From the NCBI GenBank assembly GCA_900544945.1, contig UQXG01000036.1, positions 1 through 15,846 on the forward strand: DNA of 15,846 nt. Reading direction: 5' to 3'. Below are positions 13,460 through 15,846 of the stretch, piece by piece; the stretch's first letter is position 1, and each line of letters opens with the position of its first letter. Origin of the DNA: an uncultured Eubacteriales bacterium (GTDB taxonomy: Bacteria > Bacillota > Clostridia > Oscillospirales > Oscillospiraceae). Both the position numbers and the translations under genes were made by a program. The notes beneath the pieces are model-generated. The model was not told the DNA's origin. It saw only the letters and a list, made by a program, of their open reading frames with translations, and made no database searches.

Positions 13460-14173
13460 ATGGATGAAATAGAAACGCTGAAGCAGTGGGTGGAAAGCAG
13501 CCGGAATATCGTCTTTTTCGGCGGCGCGGGGGTCAGCACCGAGTCCGGGATTCCGGACTTTCGCAGCGTGGACGGCCTGTACAGTCAGAAGTTCGATTAT
13601 CCGCCGGAAACCATTATCAGCCACAGCTTTTTTCTGAAAAAGCCGGAATATTTTTTCCGGTTCTACAAGGAAAAAATGCTGCCTCTGGGCTTTTCCCCCA
13701 ACGTGACCCATAAAGTGCTTGCCCGGTGGGAGCAGGAGGGACGGCTTTCCGCGGTGGTGACTCAGAATATCGACGGTCTGCACCAGAAGGCGGGGAGCAA
13801 AAAGGTGTTCGAGCTTCACGGCAGCGTTTTGCGTAACTACTGTATGAACTGCGGAAAATTCTACAGCGCGGAATTTGTGAAAAATGCCGTGGGAATCCCC
13901 CGGTGCACCTGCGGCGGCATTGTGAAGCCGGACGTGGTGCTCTATGAGGAAAGTCTGGATCCGGCCACCATCGAGGGAAGCCTCAAAGCCATCCGGGAGG
14001 CGGATATGCTCATTGTGGCGGGCACCAGCCTGACGGTGTACCCCGCCGCCGGGCTCATCAACGACTACCGGGGTGACCGCCTGGTGCTCATCAACCGGGA
14101 CGTGACCGCATATGACGAATATGCCGACCTGGTGCTTCACCGGAGTCTGGGCGAGATGTTCTCGCAGCTGTAA
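13460..14173 (+). CDS. NAD-dependent protein deacylase, SIR2 family
   Basis: A 237-residue cytoplasmic sirtuin that removes acetyl or other acyl groups from lysines using NAD. The NAD motif GAGVSTESGIPDFRS lies at 22-36, TQNIDGLHQ at 101-109, and the catalytic base His120 in ELHGS. Four zinc cysteines are present: Cys128, Cys131, Cys149 and Cys151 (the second pair spaced CTC). GTSLTVYPAAGL at 188-199 closes the Rossmann fold. The usual FGE near residue 162 reads LYEE. It most resembles the class U sirtuins of Thermotoga and Firmicutes. The ATG at 13460 follows AAGGAGG by 10 bases; the open frame extends 38 codons upstream over both divergent promoters and is not used. A hairpin GGGG-ATG-CCCC (13448-13458) lies between ribosome site and start. 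Targets are unknown. Confidence 0.95.
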   Translation: MDEIETLKQWVESSRNIVFFGGAGVSTESGIPDFRSVDGLYSQKFDYPPETIISHSFFLKKPEYFFRFYKEKMLPLGFSPNVTHKVLARWEQEGRLSAVVTQNIDGLHQKAGSKKVFELHGSVLRNYCMNCGKFYSAEFVKNAVGIPRCTCGGIVKPDVVLYEESLDPATIEGSLKAIREADMLIVAGTSLTVYPAAGLINDYRGDRLVLINRDVTAYDEYADLVLHRSLGEMFSQL

Positions 14174-14196
14174 GGAAAGGCTAAATAGCGGTTTTG

Positions 14197-14248
14197 AAAA
14201 AATGCTGTCATTGAGAACCGGTGCGCAGACCGGCTTGCAATGACAGCA
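14197..14248 (-). terminator. Repeat-derived terminator of the ThrE-type gene
   Basis: Arms TGCTGTCATTG (14203-14213) and CAATGACAGCA (14238-14248) are exact inverse copies, with an inner CCGGT/ACCGG stem and a 6-base loop. On the minus strand a run of six T follows (complement of 14202-14197), so it should end ThrE transcription. On the plus strand the tail AAATTTGTT is weaker but may serve the sirtuin gene. Both arms resemble the TCATTGCGAACC repeat family. Confidence 0.8.
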
Positions 14249-14301
14249 AATTTGTTACACGGGGGGAATGCCGAAAGAGACGGCCTTAGTATGACGGCTT
14301 T

Positions 14302-15534
14302 TTATGCGATATGGTGCCGCTGCTTCCAGTCGGAATGGAGCCGGAAGAGGGTGGAGCCCAGCAGAATGCCAACGGCCATGATCCCCGCAATGGCGGCGGT
14401 GTGCATTCCCTCCCGGGCGAATTCGTCCATCTGCCCCAGCACGGCGTAGTTCATGGTGTAGTATACACCCGCACCGGGAAGCAAGGGGAAAATTGCCACG
14501 ACCAGATAGGAAATGGCCGGGTACTTCCGGATTCTGGCCATGGTTTCCGAATAGACCGAGGAAAACAGAGCAGACCAGAAGTAACAGGCGATATCCCCGC
14601 AGCCCAGGCGGGCGACCATGCAGTAAAGGAACCAGGACAGCACACCTCCCAGGGTGCTGATGGCCGTGCCCGGGCCGTGGATGTTGAAGAGAATGGAAAA
14701 ACCAATGCAGCCGATGAGGGAGAACAGGCACTGGAGCCCCACGGGATAGGAGATGCTGGGAGCGGATACAGGCATCCCCCACAAAACGCTTGCCACATTC
14801 CAGGCACCGGCGGTGCCCAAAGCAATGGCGGCAGCCAGCAGAAGCACCTGGACAATGCGGTTCACACCGGAATTGGTGTCGCCGTAGAGAATGTCCCGCA
14901 TGGCGTTGGTGAAGGTCAGTCCCGGCACCAGAATCATCAGGGCGCCGATGTTGGCGGCATTGGGGTTGGGGCAGAGCCCGGCGGCGTTCAGGCCGTAGGC
15001 CAGCAGGGACATAAAGAAGGATGCGGCCAGGGTATTGAAGAAAGGAGCCGCCCGGCGGGTACCGAGAATGGCCATGACAAGCCCCACCAGCAGTCCGCAG
15101 ACGCCGCCGCACAGCGCGTCCACAAAGCTGCCGCCGAAGAACAGGGCAAAGCCTCCGCCGCCCAGAAAATCTCCCAGTCCCCGGATCAGGGGAGAATAGA
15201 CTTTCATAGAAGCCAGGGTGTCTGCCAGCTGCCGCTGAGCCGTCCCAGGGTCGGGACGGGTTTCACAGATACGGCGGCTGAGGGCACTGAGCCGTTCCAG
15301 TCTGTCCAGGTCGTTTCCGTGGTTGCCGATGCGCCGCATTCGGGTGATAGGCGTGCCGTCGGCCAGAAGCACGGTGACAGCCAGATAATTGGGGATGGCA
15401 AAAACCTCGGTGTTGAGGCCGTAGGCCGCCAGAATCCGGCTGATGCTTTCCTCCACCCGGAAGGTTTCCGCTCCGCTCATGGACAACTCATAGCCCAGAT
15501 CACAGGCAAGATCAATCAGTGTAATTTCTTCCAT
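14302..15534 (-). CDS. Threonine/serine exporter ThrE family protein, fused form
   Basis: A 410-residue membrane protein combining both halves of the ThrE family (PF06738, then PF12821), which are separate genes in many Firmicutes. The cytoplasmic N-terminal part (about 1-115) carries SMSGAETFRVEESI (18-31). Membrane segments run from about 124 to 395 in two sets, with the paired signatures LVPGLTFTNAMRDIL (202-216) and PLLPGAGVYYTMNY (350-363). In Corynebacterium the fused protein exports threonine and serine by proton motive force; other members also handle succinate or remain untested, so the substrate is inferred. The ATG at 15534 follows GAGAGG by 6 bases; the open frame extends 29 codons upstream over the promoter. 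It is convergent with the sirtuin gene. Confidence 0.9.
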   Translation of the reverse strand: MEEITLIDLACDLGYELSMSGAETFRVEESISRILAAYGLNTEVFAIPNYLAVTVLLADGTPITRMRRIGNHGNDLDRLERLSALSRRICETRPDPGTAQRQLADTLASMKVYSPLIRGLGDFLGGGGFALFFGGSFVDALCGGVCGLLVGLVMAILGTRRAAPFFNTLAASFFMSLLAYGLNAAGLCPNPNAANIGALMILVPGLTFTNAMRDILYGDTNSGVNRIVQVLLLAAAIALGTAGAWNVASVLWGMPVSAPSISYPVGLQCLFSLIGCIGFSILFNIHGPGTAISTLGGVLSWFLYCMVARLGCGDIACYFWSALFSSVYSETMARIRKYPAISYLVVAIFPLLPGAGVYYTMNYAVLGQMDEFAREGMHTAAIAGIMAVGILLGSTLFRLHSDWKQRHHIA

Positions 15535-15564
15535 GGGAACCCTCTCAACAAAAAAGTTGGAAAC

Positions 15565-15592
15565 AGTATACCATATTCCGGAAAAAATGCAA
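15565..15592 (-). promoter_or_regulatory. Promoter of the ThrE-type gene
   Basis: Read on the minus strand: -35 TTGCAT (15592-15587), a 16-base spacer and -10 TATACT (15570-15565) extended by TG at 15573-15572. The 14 bases from 15581 to 15594 are identical to 8985-8998 in the aminotransferase promoter. Confidence 0.75.
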
Positions 15593-15615
15593 GAAAAAAC
15601 AAAGAAGAAAAGCAA

Positions 15616-15653
15616 TGTCATTGCGAAACAGTGACCGACGTCACTGGTGTGGC
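15616..15653. repeat. TCATTGCGAA-type repeat end, adjoining composite copy 2
   Basis: TGTCATTGCGAAACAGTG (15616-15633) matches the inverted end at 7531-7549 (reverse complement) apart from one or two bases. It is followed by a hairpin CAGTGAC/GTCACTG (15629-15635 with 15640-15646) and GTGTGGC. The unit leads straight into the composite repeat. Confidence 0.65.
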
Positions 15654-15656
15654 CCC

Positions 15657-15749
15657 TTCCAGGGATTCCCTCTGGTCACAATCCGTTCCCTTGCCTTCCC
15701 TTGGGGGAAGGTGGCTCGCGCGTCCCCCGCAAGCGCGAGACGGATGAGG
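15657..15749 (+). repeat. Composite dispersed repeat, copy 2
   Basis: It matches copy 1 (7339-7417) at 29 of the first 32 bases, then has a hairpin CCTTCCC/GGGAAGG (15694-15700 with 15705-15711) and ends in CGGATGAGG (15741-15749). Unlike copy 1 it holds an extra stem CTCGCGC/GCGCGAG (15715-15721 with 15733-15739). No protein is encoded. Confidence 0.8.
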
Positions 15750-15792
15750 GCAAAAAGCTCGGTGTGAAAACCTGTGCATATATTCCCATACT

Positions 15793-15846
15793 TCATAAAT
15801 GTTTCGGCTCTGGTTCCTCCGGAGGCAATGTTCTTGTCCCGGCAAG
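15793..15846 (-). CDS. Possible 3' end of a gene cut by the window edge
   Basis: On the minus strand, 17 codons run from the window edge to a TGA at 15795-15793, giving a tail of proline and glutamate residues (LPPEEPEPKHL at its end). Such charged, proline-rich C-termini are common. There is too little sequence to name it, and the reading could be chance. Confidence 0.25.
   Translation of the reverse strand, partial: LAGTRTLPPEEPEPKHL

Noticed and set aside
14311..15747. A 478-codon open frame on the plus strand, opposite the ThrE-type gene
   Set aside because: Its product is glycine/glutamine-rich with no recognisable fold and it reads through the exporter promoter and a repeat.
15799..15846. 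A plus-strand start (MFRLWFLRRQ) running off the window end
   Set aside because: No ribosome site precedes it; the minus-strand tail with a proline/glutamate-rich end is a slightly better reading.

Overview
The window reads as chromosomal DNA of a strictly anaerobic, moderately GC-rich Firmicute, most likely a gut Clostridium of the Oscillospiraceae/Ruminococcaceae type. The evidence is indirect: strong AAGGAGG-type ribosome sites, sigma-A-like promoters, an activase of the oxygen-sensitive class III ribonucleotide reductase, a type III glutamine synthetase, a YugP-type membrane protease, a subgroup-Ic aspartate aminotransferase, and intergenic palindromic repeats. There is no sign of phage, plasmid, insertion sequence with transposase, CRISPR array, tRNA or rRNA.

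Layout, left to right. 1-984: an AT-rich palindrome, then a minus-strand zinc membrane peptidase divergent from a plus-strand AI-2E/PerM-type membrane protein (985-2235) that ends in a strong terminator. 2288-3333: a two-gene operon, nrdG and dut, overlapping by one base; both act on deoxynucleotide supply. 3392-5287: a Na/phosphate cotransporter-like protein with a PhoU-like tail and its own promoter. 5288-5426: a compact double-palindrome element and a perfect bidirectional terminator. 5427-7238: a minus-strand HD-domain protein and a divergent plus-strand DUF2974-type alpha/beta hydrolase. 7239-7648: 410 bases without a gene, packed with repeats and closed by a minus-strand terminator. 7649-11266: a minus-strand aminotransferase divergent from glnN, two nitrogen-metabolism genes sharing one promoter region. 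11277-13322: a shared terminator, then glgB on the minus strand. 13407-14173: a sirtuin deacylase divergent from glgB. 14197-15534: a repeat-derived terminator and a ThrE-type amino-acid exporter on the minus strand. 15535-15846: a second copy of the composite repeat, and possibly the last 17 codons of a minus-strand gene cut by the window edge.

The genes are mostly single-gene transcription units in divergent or convergent pairs, each with a recognisable promoter; the only clear operon is nrdG-dut. Most are conserved core or housekeeping functions. The protein-coding content shows no convincing undescribed multi-gene system. The least explained items are the repeats (a TCATTGCGAACC-type family at three loci, a longer composite repeat at two, and a GTAGGGGCG element at one) and two uncharacterised enzymes, the HD protein and the DUF2974 hydrolase. 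Coding starts were chosen from ribosome-site spacing, and several differ from the longest open frame.
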